Shown piece by piece: positions 47,112-58,810 of a DNA stretch of 64,000 nucleotides (positions are counted from its first letter, which is position 1; every line of letters begins with the position of its first letter). The translations under genes were made by a program, and so were the position numbers. The notes below the pieces were generated by a model. That model was not told the origin of the DNA. It did no database searches and worked only from the letters and a program-made list of their open reading frames with translations. This stretch comes from Quercus robur (lineage: Eukaryota; Streptophyta; Magnoliopsida; Fagales; Fagaceae): assembly GCF_932294415.1 (NCBI RefSeq), contig NC_065535.1, positions 25,198,782 to 25,262,781 of the forward strand, written 5' to 3'.

Positions 47112-48732
47112 GGGATAATTACAGTAAACCCACCTGAGGTTTGGCCCGTTTACACGTTACCTACCCGTAGTTCAAAACTTATCACTTTGCCCACCTGAAC
47201 TTCAATTCGTTACCCATCCGTTACCCACCTTTGGCTTTTCCGTTAGAAAACAACTTTTACAACCAAAACACAACATAGCATGAATCAAAGAGTTAGGGTT
47301 TGAATTTTTTCTAAAGAGCTTGGAATATGGGGTTTTGTGTCTCTATGCAACAACAACCGTGTCATCTCTCTCTCTCTCATCTCTCAACCTCCGTGGACCT
47401 CCAGCTACTCAAAGTTACATGCCTCGGCTTATGTACCTTGAGTCCCAGCACAGCTCGAGCCAAACCGTTCAACCCAGCGTTCTTCAAATCCCTGTTCCCC
47501 AACCAGTCCACAGCGAGTCCACAAAGGTCAACCACATTCCCAACTTTCAAATCATAATCATCCAACAGTTTCTCCACATCACTCTCAACCCCAACTCTAA
47601 CAAAAGTGAAATCCTCGTCGCTGAGAAACTCGATGAGCGAGTTGGGGAAGTGAGTGGCGTAGATGAGTTGGAAGATGAGGTAGCGTCGACCCACGCAAAG
47701 TTGGAGAGTGGCAACTGGGTTTTCGATGTTGTGGTTGAAACTGGGTCGCCACTCGACGTCGAGGCCGACAATGAGGCGGTGGAGACGGCGGCGGTGGATG
47801 CGGTAGATGTCGGAGAGCCAAGAGTCGACCATTTAGGGAGTATGGGTGACGAGGGTCTAGATATGGTTGGACTCGAGAGTGACTTCGAAGAGGTCATGGG
47901 TGTCTTGGTTCACTTCATCTCCAGCGACTGCATCGGCTCAGACGGTTCCATCTCCAGCGACTGTGACTTCGATCCGCCTCTCTCTCTTTGCTATCTTATT
48001 TTCTTTGCTGTGGGTGTAGTGGGTCTGGGTTTTGAAGAGGGGTTTGCTTTGGTTTTGGTTTGAGATTTGAGAGAGAACGAAGTTGTGTATGATTTTTGTG
48101 AATGACTGAAAGGATTTTTGTGAAATTAGAGTACAACACTTTCAAGTGTAGGATTTTTGTAAATATTTTTTAAGATTTGTGCGAATATGAAAATTTTATT
48201 CGGATTGATTGGCTCAAGATTGTTCATACCAAGAGTAAGTGTGTTCTTGAACCCAAGCTACAAAACCCCCTCTTTGATCTTGTTTGTTTGAGTTTTCTCT
48301 GTTATTTTTTGTTTTTAGAGGAGAGATGAACAATGGTGCTGTTTTTCTCTCTTTGGTTTGTTTCTATTTTCTGTTTAATCTATGATTGGGTTCTAAAACT
48401 TTTTTTATTACAGTTTGGGTTTGAAAAATGTGAGGGATTTTGGTATGGATTTAGAGGATTTAATTGGTTTTGGATGTGTGTAACTGAAAATTTTGAACTA
48501 TATTTACAAATGTTGTGTTCTTGTGTTTGTGAGGAAAAGATTTGATGGTTCGTGTTTGATCCATGTTATGTTCTATTTTTAATAAAAGGGTGTTTTTCTA
48601 ACGGCAAATGGAGAGGTGGGTTACGGAAGGCTAACAGAACTAACTTCAGGTGGGCAAAGTGATAAGTTTTGAACCACGGGTAGGTAACGTGTAAACGGGC
48701 CAAACCTCAGGTGGGTTTACTGTAATTATCCC
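47112..48732. mobile_element. Inner Pack-MULE carrying an exonuclease gene fragment
   Basis: A 1,621-bp element with long inverted ends that start GGGATAATTACAGTAAACCC on both sides and stay near-identical for about 90 bp. A perfect 9-bp target duplication TTTTTTATA lies at 47103-47111 and 48733-48741. It is inserted in the body of the outer MULE and contains, on the minus strand, a truncated 3'-5' exonuclease-like gene (47377-47918). No transposase is present, so it fits the definition of a Pack-MULE (non-autonomous, gene-bearing). Confidence 0.92.
47377..47918 (-). pseudogene. Captured DEDD 3'-5' exonuclease fragment (Werner-exonuclease-like)
   Basis: The minus-strand frame reads as a plant Werner-syndrome-type exonuclease domain, a DnaQ/DEDD nuclease that digests DNA or RNA from the 3' end with two metal ions. 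Motif I (Asp-x-Glu) is seen in IVGLDVEWRPSF, followed by NPVATLQLCVG and LIEFLSDEDFTFVRVG, and the motif II Asp in GVESDVEKLLDDY. The open part is 151 codons (47832-47377). Upstream, homologous text continues (FEVTLESN, TLVTHTP) but has TAG at 47857-47859 and TAA at 47833-47835. At the other end the family text breaks off after VTLSSW, so motif III (Tyr-x3-Asp) is missing. It therefore cannot be an active nuclease. Whether the fragment is transcribed is unknown. The donor gene is not in this window. Confidence 0.85.
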
Positions 48733-49044
48733 TTTTTTATATTTTCGGTGGGCCAGGGGAACGACGGCATTCCCCTAGAGCCCTTTAGTATTTTTTATTT
48801 TTTATTTTTTTATATATATAATTTAAAATAACATATATCAGTTTTTTGAAATTAAAAAAAAAAAAATCAGAAATCGCTTTCGTTTTGGTAAGTTAATGGC
48901 AACATTTAACAGAAAACTAACGGAGGATTGAATTGACTATACTTGAAATTTATAGGACTAAAATGACAAAACTCAAACTTAGAGGACTGAAATGATAAGA
49001 GGTGAAATTTAGAGGGTCAGTTTTACATTTTAGTCAAAAATATA

Positions 49045-49752
49045 TATCATAAGATGAATTCATAAATGAAAGTTGTCAGTCATGCGTAACAGTCCTTATG
49101 TTATTTTTGTGTCACGCTATTTTTGTTTGGCTCTTGTTTTTTAAATATCGTTTTTCGAAAATTGTTATCACGTTTCACTATGTGAAACAGGTTTTCGAAA
49201 ACAACTGTGGGAGTGTTTTTCGAATATGAAAAATTGGAAAAACACATCTAGTTTTCCAATTTTTTGTTCAACATAAATTCCCCCGTCCGAGTCCTCCCAT
49301 TAAAAATAAAAAATCTTAGAATTGGAATCGGATATCAAGTTCTTTTATAGACACACACTTTAACACTTGCATATTTGTTAATGTCCAATTAGATTACATC
49401 ACTTATACGTGAGGAGTGAGAATTGCCACCAATACTTGTGAAAATTAATCGAATTACCACTTGAAATGTGTACAACTTGTGGTAAAGTGTGTGCTAAGTG
49501 TCTCTATACCTTTTGTTTGGACATCACAAGCATCATCCCGACTAGTTTTCTCATAAGTAATTATAGTCTTGTAGGTACTCCAATAATATAGTGATGTGGT
49601 GTTCTCTCCTCTCACATTCATAATAAATTAACTAATTTAAATCATAATATAGTCTACTATAAATATAAGGAGAGGGAGTACCATGTCATCATAGTATAGG
49701 AGAATCTAATGATTTTCTAATCTGCACATAGTTGCATTATTAAAAATCAGTC
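49045..49752. other. Intergenic AT-rich DNA
   Basis: No gene or element boundary recognised. An inverted GTTTTTCGAAAA/TTTTCGAAAAC motif pair lies near 49150-49220. Confidence 0.4.
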
Positions 49753-49755
49753 TTA

Positions 49756-51642
49756 GAGCATTCGCATCAGGAAATTTCATTTTATCCTATTTTACCATCC
49801 CAAAAAGCTACTTTATTAATTATACAATACCAATTTACAATTCACCCAACATCCCAACTTTTATTTTCCTATTTTACTCAATAAAATAATATATATTATC
49901 CACTAAAATATATAACCAAAAAAATAATCTCCTCTCTAATTTCTCTATACCTTCCTCCCCTGTCTCTCTCTCCACCATGAACAAACCCGAACCCCAACCA
50001 CCTCCTCCACCCAGTAACAATCACTTACCCATCCTCTGCCCAGCAACAATCACCCACAACACGAACCCAAATCCTTTGCCCAGCAAATCACAACAATCCC
50101 AAAACAAAAAATTGAAGAAAAACCCACCATCAATCCATGCTGATTGCCACCACCACCAAACCCAGAAACCATAGCAAGAACAACCACATGAAAATTGCCA
50201 GAAACACACTAAGAGAAAAAACCACTTCAAACCCACCACGCCGACTCACCGATCTCCACAAGCCACTGATCAGCAACCCTAAGCCACCAATTAGCAAACC
50301 CAAGCCACTGATCAGCAAACCCAAGCCATCGATCAGAAACCCACGCCATCGATTTGAAACCCAGGCCGTCGAAAATACCTAGAAAAATGCCATCATCGCC
50401 ATGAGAAACGCCATCACTGATCAGCAAACGCCATCACCGCCACACCTTCATCGGACCTTGCTTCAGCCAACAGCGAGTCAAAGAGTGAGAAAGGGTAGAT
50501 GAGAAAACAAAAACCAAAACCAAAACCAAACCAAAACTAAAGCAACGCTAGGACTGTCCACCCAACCCGTATACCCGACCAACCCGACCAACCTGCCCAA
50601 GCCTGAACCGAAAATCGCCCAAACTGACACTCCGACGGTCGGTGGCGGGTCAACGCCCACGAAACCCGACGCCTTCGGGTCAGTTGGCGGTTTTCCTCTC
50701 CCAAAACCCGAGCAACCCGACCCGATCATAAACCCAGAAACTTCCGGCGATATTCGAAGGTTCTTCGACGAAAACATACAAAATTCGGCGATATTTGAAG
50801 CTATCCGGCGAAAATTTACTTGAAACCCATTAGATTGGATGAGATCTGGCAAAATCTCGTCGAGATCTAGTCCAGATCTGACAAGATCCGGACAGATCTT
50901 GTCGTGATCTGGCCAGATCTCAATGGATCCGGCCAAATATTGGCCAGATCTCGACGGATCCGGCCAAAATAACAGCATCAAAGGTAAAAACTGAAACCGA
51001 TTGATGAACCCGAAAACCTGACGCGGCCTGAACTGGCCGATCTGACTAGCATTTCGGGTTCTATTTTGACTCACTCGAAAGTTTCGGGTCGGGTCCAGTT
51101 CAGGCACAAACCCGACCCGGCCCAACCCGTGGACACCCCTAAGCAACGTCACCAAAGCAAACTTATTAAAAAAAATCACCACCGGAGCTACTGACGATCA
51201 ACCCAACCAATCCACCCACCGATCAACAGATCCACTGATTCAAACCGACCAATCAATCGATCCAAACCCACCATCAACAGATCCCAGCCCACCGATCCAA
51301 ACCCAGCCTACCGATCCACGCCGATTCAACCTCCAAAATCCAAAACCTAGCATCGATGCAAGCTTTGAATGAGAGAGATGTGAGAGAGGGAGTGAGGAGG
51401 GAGGAGCTGTGACTTGTGAGAGACAAAGAGAGGAAGTGAGAGTCAGAACGAGAGAATAAAATATTGTTTTTGGTTTTACAATTGTACTACATTGCAATTC
51501 TAAAGGTATAATTACATTGTAGCAGTATTGCAAATTTTTTTACAATACTTGCTTTTTACAAGTCTGGATGTGGGGAGTTTTTTAGGCCTTTATGCTAAAT
51601 TTTTTCTACATATGACATATGGCATTTCCAATGTGAATGCTC
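49756..51642. mobile_element. TIR element (1.9 kb), GAGCATTCGCATC family
   Basis: Ends GAGCATTCGCATCAGGAAAT and GAGCATTCACATTGGAAATG (right, reverse complement), with TTA on both sides (49753-49755, 51643-51645). The inside (49970-51420) is C-rich with repeated CCACTGATCAGCAAACCCAAG units (50260-50350), GATCTGGCC/GATCCGG units (50870-50960) and CAACCCG text that gives long but meaningless open frames. Composition is strikingly unlike the AT-rich flanks. Confidence 0.85.
50260..50350. repeat. Short tandem units with GATCAGCAAACCCAAGCC
   Basis: Units of about 21 bp repeat four or five times with variation inside the TIR element. Confidence 0.75.
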
Positions 51643-51645
51643 TTA

Positions 51646-52397
51646 TTCTCTCATTCCTGTCCCCAATTACAGTGTTTCCTTAGATATGACTTTTCTAAGT
51701 CTCCTCTTCACTAGTTGGACACAATTGAAATGACATCAATTGCAACCACCTAACTTACACCAATTCTTTTCTTAAGGTAACTTAGACCAATTTTTTTCTT
51801 CAAATAACATCTTCGAATGCTGTCGTTTTAATATGTCTATCAACATTATTCTGCATGACCTTTACTGTTTATTTCCTCCATTTGGAAGATTTGGATATCT
51901 AGAAATGAATTTATTTTCCAACAAATGGACACCACAATCACACAATTTACGCATTCCACCATTCAACATGCTACATAATTTTATTATTGTACTTCGATTA
52001 CATGCACGATTCTCACATTAAGCAATCACATTGGATTTCATGGACCCTTCCTCCTGAAGGGACTGTCAAACTTAACATAGCTACATAATAGCTCTTTAAG
52101 GTAATCCAAGTGCCTCAGGATCAGAGAGAAATATTTGAGATCACTCTGGTAATTGGATTGTGGTTTTTTAATTTTTTATATCAATATAGGAGTAATATTG
52201 TAAAATCATGGGCAATGTGAGAATGATTGATATTGGCCTGGAATTTAGGTTTTAAAACATTGCGAAACGGATTCACCCCAATGATTTAACTTATTTACTA
52301 CCAAGTACCATGACTAACATAACATCCCACCTTGTTAAACTGCTTTTGTATTTTGTTGCAGGAAATTGCCCACAAGACACTGGCAAATTGCAATTAA

Positions 52398-52435
<38 letters not shown>

Positions 52436-52800
52436 AATATTTTTATTTATCAAAAGAATAAAACTAATACTTATCAATTTGTATAAATATAATAAACTAC
52501 CATGCACTGCCAGCTCTCACATTCTTTTTGTACTTTTTGGGAAAGCCCTTAAAACATTTATTTATTTTACTTGTTTAGGATGCTCATCAGCTATCTACCT
52601 GTTGGCTGGTTTAGCAGATGGTTGTGTACTAGTGTATCCAATGTAATCGTCTAAAGCAAAAATAATAATAAAAAATTAAATTAAATTAAATCATGATTCA
52701 AAAATATAGCGAAATTCTTTTTTGTTTTTGCTAAGTCATTACAATGCTACACTGAAGCAGGAAAAAGAATCCTCAGGAAGGGACCTACATTCTACTTTAA
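51646..52800. other. Intergenic DNA downstream of SDC
   Basis: AT-rich, with a TA microsatellite at 52400-52432. The 3' UTR of SDC probably extends to about 52800. No gene seen. Confidence 0.5.
52400..52432. repeat. (TA)n microsatellite
   Basis: Alternating TA run. Confidence 0.9.
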
Positions 52801-52909
52801 TCAAGCATTTTATTTAAGATAAAACAAGAACCAAATGGAAAGCTTTGAATAGAACAATGATTCACTCGTGTAGAGAGTGCAAGGGCGATTCTTCCTCCCC
52901 AATGACTAG

Positions 52910-54135
52910 TCACTTATGCAGAGTACAAAGACAATTCTCACTTCCCACCTCTGCTGCAATACAAGGGGGCTTAACTTTTCCATCCTGATACCAAGTGGAG
53001 CGTTTTTCAACTAATTCACTCAAAAAATCATCCAGCTTGTCAATGGTGACATTGGGCATCACCACGACATGTGCGATATTTCCTTGGCAAGCTAACTGCC
53101 ACCGGCGAACGAACTCCTCATCCCAAGGTCGTTCAAACACAACTGTGCTGCTGAGCTCATTTAGCATGGCACTAATTCCAGCATCAAGTAGGCGGTCCTT
53201 CAAATAGTGAGCATTTCTAAGGCATTTCTGGACTTCTTTCTGGAATCCCTTGTAACCTTTTTTGTTGAGGGTGTACCACAGGAAAATAGGAGCATGACCA
53301 TTGCGGCTTCCCATTATTGTAGCATCCCTTGAAGCAAGGTACTCAACGTCCCTTGACAGAGCATTGATGTGCTCCAGCCTAGTTATTTGAACACCACAAG
53401 GCATTGGACATCCAACAAACTTATGGCCAGAGACACTAACACTTCCAATGGGCTTCTTGAAACTAACCTTTGGTGCCTGTTCACCAGCAAGTAAAATGAG
53501 CCAAAGGAAACTTGCCTAGATTTGAATAAGGTTATAATTAAATATGAGGAAGGAAACGCGAGGGAAAGGCAACATAAAGTCAACAGCCATCTAGGACAAG
53601 CTTTCAACTTTGATTCACTGACAAAGTGGAACATAGAAACTCTCTACACTTGTTAATTATGAGTCCTAAACATGAACAACTCAGGTTTATCCATTTAATG
53701 GATTTATTGAAGACATCATTACCACTATATCTACTCCAGTTTTTATATGAAAGATAGATTTTTAAAAATATTACCATGATAAATACTTAGGACTTAATCA
53801 CACCTCATAAACTTCAAATCTTGAAGGAAGAACCAAATGCCTTCTACATGCACAGGGCATTTACAATGAATGTAAAAGGCATGTGGTGATAATTTCCTGT
53901 CCTCAACAACAGGAGTTGAAAATTGAATACTTACACGTTTGACAAAAGGCATCATAAGTCCAAATAAAGCTCCATCACAATGAATGTAGAACCGATCATG
54001 TGTGAATCCACTTTGTTCAAGAGTTTGTATTACGAGATCAAGGTCATCAACAGCTCCTTTGACAGTTGTCCCTGCAATGAGAGATTCATCAAATCAGTTC
54101 AACGAAGGAGAAACTCATGTGCTAAGATAAGCAGT

Positions 54136-54168
<33 letters not shown>

Positions 54169-55272
54169 ATATTAACATTGATGATGGCTGGTTTGTCTTT
54201 ATGAGCTAGTAGTTTAACTTTAAAATCTGCACAATCAATCTCACCAGAGACCAGAGTGTCAACCTTCACACACTCCATTCTATACATTCGTGCGGCTTTA
54301 AAAACAGAATAATGTGTCTCCCGTGACGCATACAAAATCCCATCTGGGAACACTTCCCTCCTGCACAGTTGACCCATGTTTAGTTTCACTATTCTCAGAC
54401 AAAAAGAGAATTTCTTGTGATGTGAAAGAAAATTACTAACCCAACTAAAATCCCATGAAGATTGCCTTCTGTACCACAATTTGTGATGTATCCCCAGTAC
54501 TCATCCTTCTCTATTTCCCATAGACGAGCAAACCAATCTAAAACGCCAACTTCAAACTGCCTTGAATGGACACCATAGTTGCTCTCAATAAAAGGGTCAC
54601 CTAGATTGTTAATGGAGAAATGCTGCAACTGCGCTAGAGCACCATAGTCGAAGTCCAAATTATACGGATAACCTGTCGCAAGAGAATATTATTATAGCAT
54701 TTCAGGTAAGAACCAGACATAAATCGGGTGTTAGGATCCATAGAGAACCCAAGTTCGGACTATGCAATACACGTCAATTGTTTTCAGCTGTTCGCTCTCT
54801 CTCAATCTAATAAGTAATACATAATACACACAATGCCTTAGATTTAGTAACACCAGAACTAACTTAGCATAAAAATGTAGGAAAATGAATAAGGAATTCA
54901 AATTTTGTTGATTAAAAGCGACAATTTTTCTATAATAGAAAACAAGAAATTCCATGTTTTTATTAGCAAATTACCTAAATGGTGCTTGGTCCTTTCGAGG
55001 AGGGTCTTTCGATAGCGAGCAAGGATGCTAGCCATGAAGGCATCTTTATCGCCAGTGAAATCGTCATTGGCATCTGGCTCCGTCACCTCCAGGCACGTGG
55101 TGTGCACGTTTCGCCCCAACACGATCTCTCTGTCGCCGTTAGATTTCGCATTCACTAATTCGCCGTCGGACTCCACCACCTTAGGCAGCGGCTCAGGGAC
55201 CACAGCCGTCGGATCGAAGTGGTCCGGCGAGATCTCCACTGCCTCTCCTCCATTCTCTACGCTCCTAACCAT
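52910..55272 (-). CDS. SDC: Serine decarboxylase (PLP-dependent group II decarboxylase)
   Basis: Decarboxylates serine to ethanolamine, the first step to phosphatidylethanolamine and choline in plants; the family is often mislabelled histidine decarboxylase. Coding exons on the minus strand: 55272-54975, 54672-54441, 54360-54167, 54071-53935 and 53476-52910; all borders GT-AG and in phase, 475 residues (Arabidopsis SDC/EMB1075 is about 482). Group II PLP motifs: [10 protein letters not shown] (about 164-173), HCDGALFG with the ring-nitrogen Asp (about 274), and SVSGHKFVG with the Schiff-base Lys (about 306). The C-terminal domain [18 protein letters not shown] is intact. The N-terminus ([15 protein letters not shown]) has no signal peptide, so cytosolic. 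No lesions seen. It is convergent with VIP1 and the P450 pseudogene. A GA-rich leader (55345-55378) may hold a 5' UTR intron. Confidence 0.95.
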
Positions 55273-55625
55273 CGTGCCCTTCTTCTCTCGTCTTTACAAC
55301 CCTCAAATCTATAAATAAAAAATGACAGTTTTTTTAAAATAAAAATAATGAAATTAAAAGAGAGAGAGAGAGAGAGTACCAGAATGGTGAAACCGACTCG
55401 TTCAGAGAGAGAAACAGTTGCAAGGGGGAAGACTTAAGTGGAATTGATTTATAGGCGCGAGCACGTATATCTCTCTCTCTCTCACACGGCCACAGGGCCC
55501 ACAGGACACCTTCCCCGAGACCGGGTGTGAATACTCAAATTCAATAGCGGGTCTGCTGCACTACCAGCTTAAAATATCGCCACTTGTTAAATAAAATATC
55601 GCCAGTCGGTTTTCCTTACGTATTA

Positions 55626-56431
55626 GGGTGCGTTTGAATCGGCTTCAAACCAATTCCAGAAATCAATTTCCGGAAAATCACTGCGTTTGGCTGTCACGGA
55701 AAATATTATTTTTCGGAAATTGATTTCCTGTTGACCGAAATTTTCACTTTGACCACGGAAATGAATTTCTGCCTTCATTTTCACTTCAATTCATTTCCGT
55801 GGCTTGCAAAACGCAGAGAGAGGGACAGAAAAAACAGAAAACACAACACGAGAGCGAGAGAGAAAGAACAAAAAAAAACAATCGATGAACACAACAGCCA
55901 ACGATCGGCGGCGCATCGCGATCGGCGGCGCGATGCGTCGATCGCGATCGCGATCGACGCGTTCGCGCTATCGCGATCTCTCCAATCGACGCATCGCGCT
56001 GCCGATCGCAATGCGCCGATCGGAGAGATCGCGATCGTGCGAACGCGTCGATCGCGATCGCGATCGCGAACGCGTCGATCGCAATCGCGATCGACGCATC
56101 GCGCCGCCGATCGCGATGCGCCGACCGCTCCGATCACGATTGCGATCTCGCCTTCGTTTGTCCGGATTTGATGATTTTTTTCTGGGTTTTGTTTGTGTTT
56201 TGATGAATAAATGATATTATATAATCGTTTGGTAACCAAGAAAATGTGAGAAAATGTGAAAATGTGTTTTCTATGCTATTTTCAAGAACACAACCAAACA
56301 TCAGAAAATATTTTCCGAAACATTTTTTGAAATGCAACCAAACACATGAAAACATTTTCCTTTCCGGAAAATAGCATTTCCGGAAAATAGAATATTTTCC
56401 GGAAATACTTTTACACGAACCAAACACAGCC
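55626..56431. mobile_element. TIR/foldback element with GC-rich GATCGC palindrome
   Basis: Ends GGGTGCGTTTGAATCGG and GGCTGTGTTTGGTTCGTG (right, reverse complement), flanked by TTA at 55623-55625 and 56432-56434, as in PIF/Harbinger elements. It lies about 350 bp upstream of the SDC start codon. The arms carry TTTCCGGAAA units; the middle 220 bp is a palindrome built of CGATCG/GCGATCGC. No transposase. Confidence 0.85.
55906..56126. repeat. CpG-dense GATCGC array folding as a palindrome
   Basis: GATGCGTCGATCGCGATCGC (55932 onwards, 36-bp arm to 55967) is matched at 35 of 36 positions by the reverse complement of 56065-56100. Similarity extends out to about 55906 and 56126 and inwards (GCGATCTCTCC against GGAGAGATCGC). 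The octamer GCGATCGC occurs three times. Confidence 0.9.
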
Positions 56432-56493
56432 TTAAGCTTTTCTTTTTTCTTTTTTGGGAAATAAGAATTTATTAAAGTAGAAAATAGGAACTA

Positions 56494-56527
<34 letters not shown>

Positions 56528-56971
56528 AGAAGCAGGATTGCTTAACTCAACCCTATAATAGACTTTTTATCCATTTTATTTTTAAGCTAAGAACTACTAC
56601 TTTTCATTACACACTTTTTGCCACGTGTTAAGACTCTACACTTTTTTATTAAAAAAATTAACTAAAATATTTTTTTGTTCCAAAAAAATTTACATGAATT
56701 TCATTTTTCATTACTACAATTTAAAAAGTTCATTTTTAATCCTTAAACTATTGAAACTATTATACTTATTATTTATCAATCTTCAATTTTTTTTCATCTT
56801 TAAACTTTGGAAAAAAAAATTGTCTCTATTTTTACTCTCTAAATAGTAAAAAAAAATTAAAACTCTTTAAAAAGTTAAGGGGATGAAAAAAAAAATTTAT
56901 ACAAATTTTAGAATTAGATCAAAATATTTTTAATCTAAAAAAATAAGAGTAGAGCTACAAATGCAATAATT

Positions 56972-57192
56972 TTTAAAACAGTTAAGTTGACAAGTTTTTA
57001 CCAATTATTATATAGGCTTACTATTAGTGATATCATTTTTTTTATTTACCAATAATAATTTTTCATATAAAATATTGTGAAATTTTTATGTAACTCTTGA
57101 ATTATTAAAAAAAAAGATAAATATTTTGTAAATGATTTATATTGAAAAATATGTGAAACATCTTTCATTGTCTTCTATTAAACGTAACAACT
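56972..57192. repeat. Local duplication, copy A left part
   Basis: Homologous to 59398-59807: shared AGGCTTACTATTA, GTGAAATTTTTATGT and CATCTTTCATTGTCTTCTAT. Its continuation is at 58561-58690, after an inserted LTR. Confidence 0.85.
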
Positions 57193-58560
57193 TGTTGAGG
57201 TCTAAAAAGTTATAATATTGTACCAAGGCCCAAGAATGGCACAGTAAGTTAAATTCCATGGAAAAAATAATAAAGTTTAAGCTTACAACAAGGAAAAAAA
57301 AGGATGGTAGGCCCAAATCCATTAAGAAAGATTTAAGCTCAAAACCCATAAAGGGATAGGCCCTAGAAACGAAGGGAAGAAAAGAAGAAGCCCAACCTGT
57401 CAAAAATCAGAAAATCAAAAGGGAGTCCAGTGATAAGAACTGGGTCGGGATATCCAGGGACTGCCAGGAACCCAAGGTCCTTAAGACATGCAGCAAAGCC
57501 AGGATGAGATTAAGACAACTCAAAAGGAATGCCCAAAAACACAAGGAATGGAGCACAAATACGTCCTTATCAGCCACCCAATGATGTAGAAAGGAATCAG
57601 AGAGCTTAGGGACTAACAATTCATGAACAAAGGGCCAGTACCTCGAGGAACCCAAAATGAAGAACCACAAAGGGAAGTAGTTGGGGAAACTTTCAACCTA
57701 GCAGAGATAGAATCAGCTCACTTGGGAAAAATGACAAAAGAAAAGGTAGCCAAAAAGCTGAATCTGAAAATATGAGGTGTAGAAGCCTTGAAGGAAGAGA
57801 GATTAGAAGTCAGCTCTCTAGGGACACCTCAGAACGAAAAGTCAGTAAGAGGCTTTTGGGAAAAAAGCACCAAAAGAAGAAAACTATAAGAAATAAGGAA
57901 GGGACCAGCCACTAAAGTTGCTAGCGCAACATGGGCTCTGGTACCTAGGGGAGCAAAGAAGGGGAATCAGCGGTACCACGGAACCCTAGGATGACACTAT
58001 AAAAGGAGAAGCATTCAACAATGAAGGGGCATTCAGCAACAAAGAATCAAAACAAAATCGTTGAGAAAACTCTATCAAAAAACTCAAAGAAAGTAGTAAA
58101 AGAAAGAGAAATATCGTTCGGTATCCTAAAAACAACCATTGTAAAATATACTTGGATTCAAAGGAATTCAAACTTTACAAGTCTTAAAGGCTTGGAGAGC
58201 CATCTAAATTTATAATTTTTGAGCTTATTTGAACCTCGTAACATGTCTTAGTAAGCACATTGTAATTCACAATTAAGAAAAGTAATGAAATATCTTACAT
58301 AATTTTAAGGATCCCTAACATTTATTTCGAGTTTTTCTTTATTATTTTGCTTCTTTATTGTTTCTTGCTATTCCATACATATATATTTCTTCTTACTAGT
58401 ATGTATGCATTGTAGGATTCTTGCTCTGTGCACCACTTGGTTTGTAATTAGCTCATTTAGCTGTGATGAACCAAGCCCAGTCCCTTGAAACAACAACTAA
58501 AAAGCTCAAGGTCATTGCTTTTACTTGGGCCTGGACATTGTCCGAAAAGGGACCCTCACA
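57193..58560 (+). mobile_element. Solo LTR (first family), about 1.37 kb
   Basis: Begins TGTTGAGGTC and ends GGGACCCTCACA; flanks CAACT and AAACT agree at 4 of 5 positions. A TATA-like ACTATAAAAGGAG lies near 57995 on the plus strand. The right flank continues the duplicated DNA, which supports this right border. No internal region, so a solo LTR. Confidence 0.65.
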
Positions 58561-58690
58561 AAACTTTACTAAATAATTAGAATAATAGATTATTTTTTTC
58601 TCAAAAAGAATAATGGATGGTCTTTTCCTTTTTAAAGTTAGAATAGATTCTTTTGAAAATGATGAAAACAATCATTTTCAAAAGAATTGT
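58561..58690. repeat. Local duplication, copy A right part
   Basis: Shares GATGGTCTTTT and AGTTAGAATAGATTCTTTTG with 60622-60760. Confidence 0.85.
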
Positions 58691-58756
58691 GGTGTGTCTT
58701 TGTGTTAGAACCCATTTCCCTCTCCCTTGTGTGTGTGTGTGTGTGTGATTGTTTCT

Positions 58757-58760
<4 letters not shown>

Positions 58761-58806
<46 letters not shown>
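58761..58806. repeat. (TA)n microsatellite
   Basis: About 46 bp of TA immediately before a TGTAAGGAC LTR start. Confidence 0.9.

Positions 58807-58810
<4 letters not shown>

Larger units (their letters stand above)
46339..49035. mobile_element. Outer Mutator-like element (MULE), 2.7 kb including insert
   Basis: A perfect 9-bp target duplication AAAAATATA (46330-46338 and 49036-49044) flanks inverted ends of about 280 bp, beginning GGTCAAAATGCAAAACTG and GACTAAAATGTAAAACTG (right, reverse complement) and reaching inward to GTTCCCCTAGCCCAC (46596-46610) and its counterpart at 48752-48795. A poly-T/poly-A pair at 46508-46570 sits inside the left arm. The body at 46616-47102 has no recognisable gene. 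It is split by the inner element 47112-48732. Confidence 0.9.

Noticed and set aside
47320..48063. 247-codon plus-strand open frame in the Pack-MULE
   Set aside because: It is the antisense of the exonuclease-like frame (47377-47832), which has clear family motifs; the plus frame has none.
50478..51182. 234-codon minus-strand frame
   Set aside because: Low-complexity CCCGA/GATCCGG text inside a TIR element, no recognisable domain.
55906..56126. Cyanobacterial or plastid transfer, because of GCGATCGC (HIP1)
   Set aside because: The array is inside a TTA-flanked TIR element and is a palindrome of simple words; no bacterial genes nearby.
55731..56239. Three overlapping 130-150 codon frames (Arg/Ser/Asp-rich)
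   Set aside because: They arise because the GATCGC palindrome contains few stops; open in several frames on both strands, no conserved motif.
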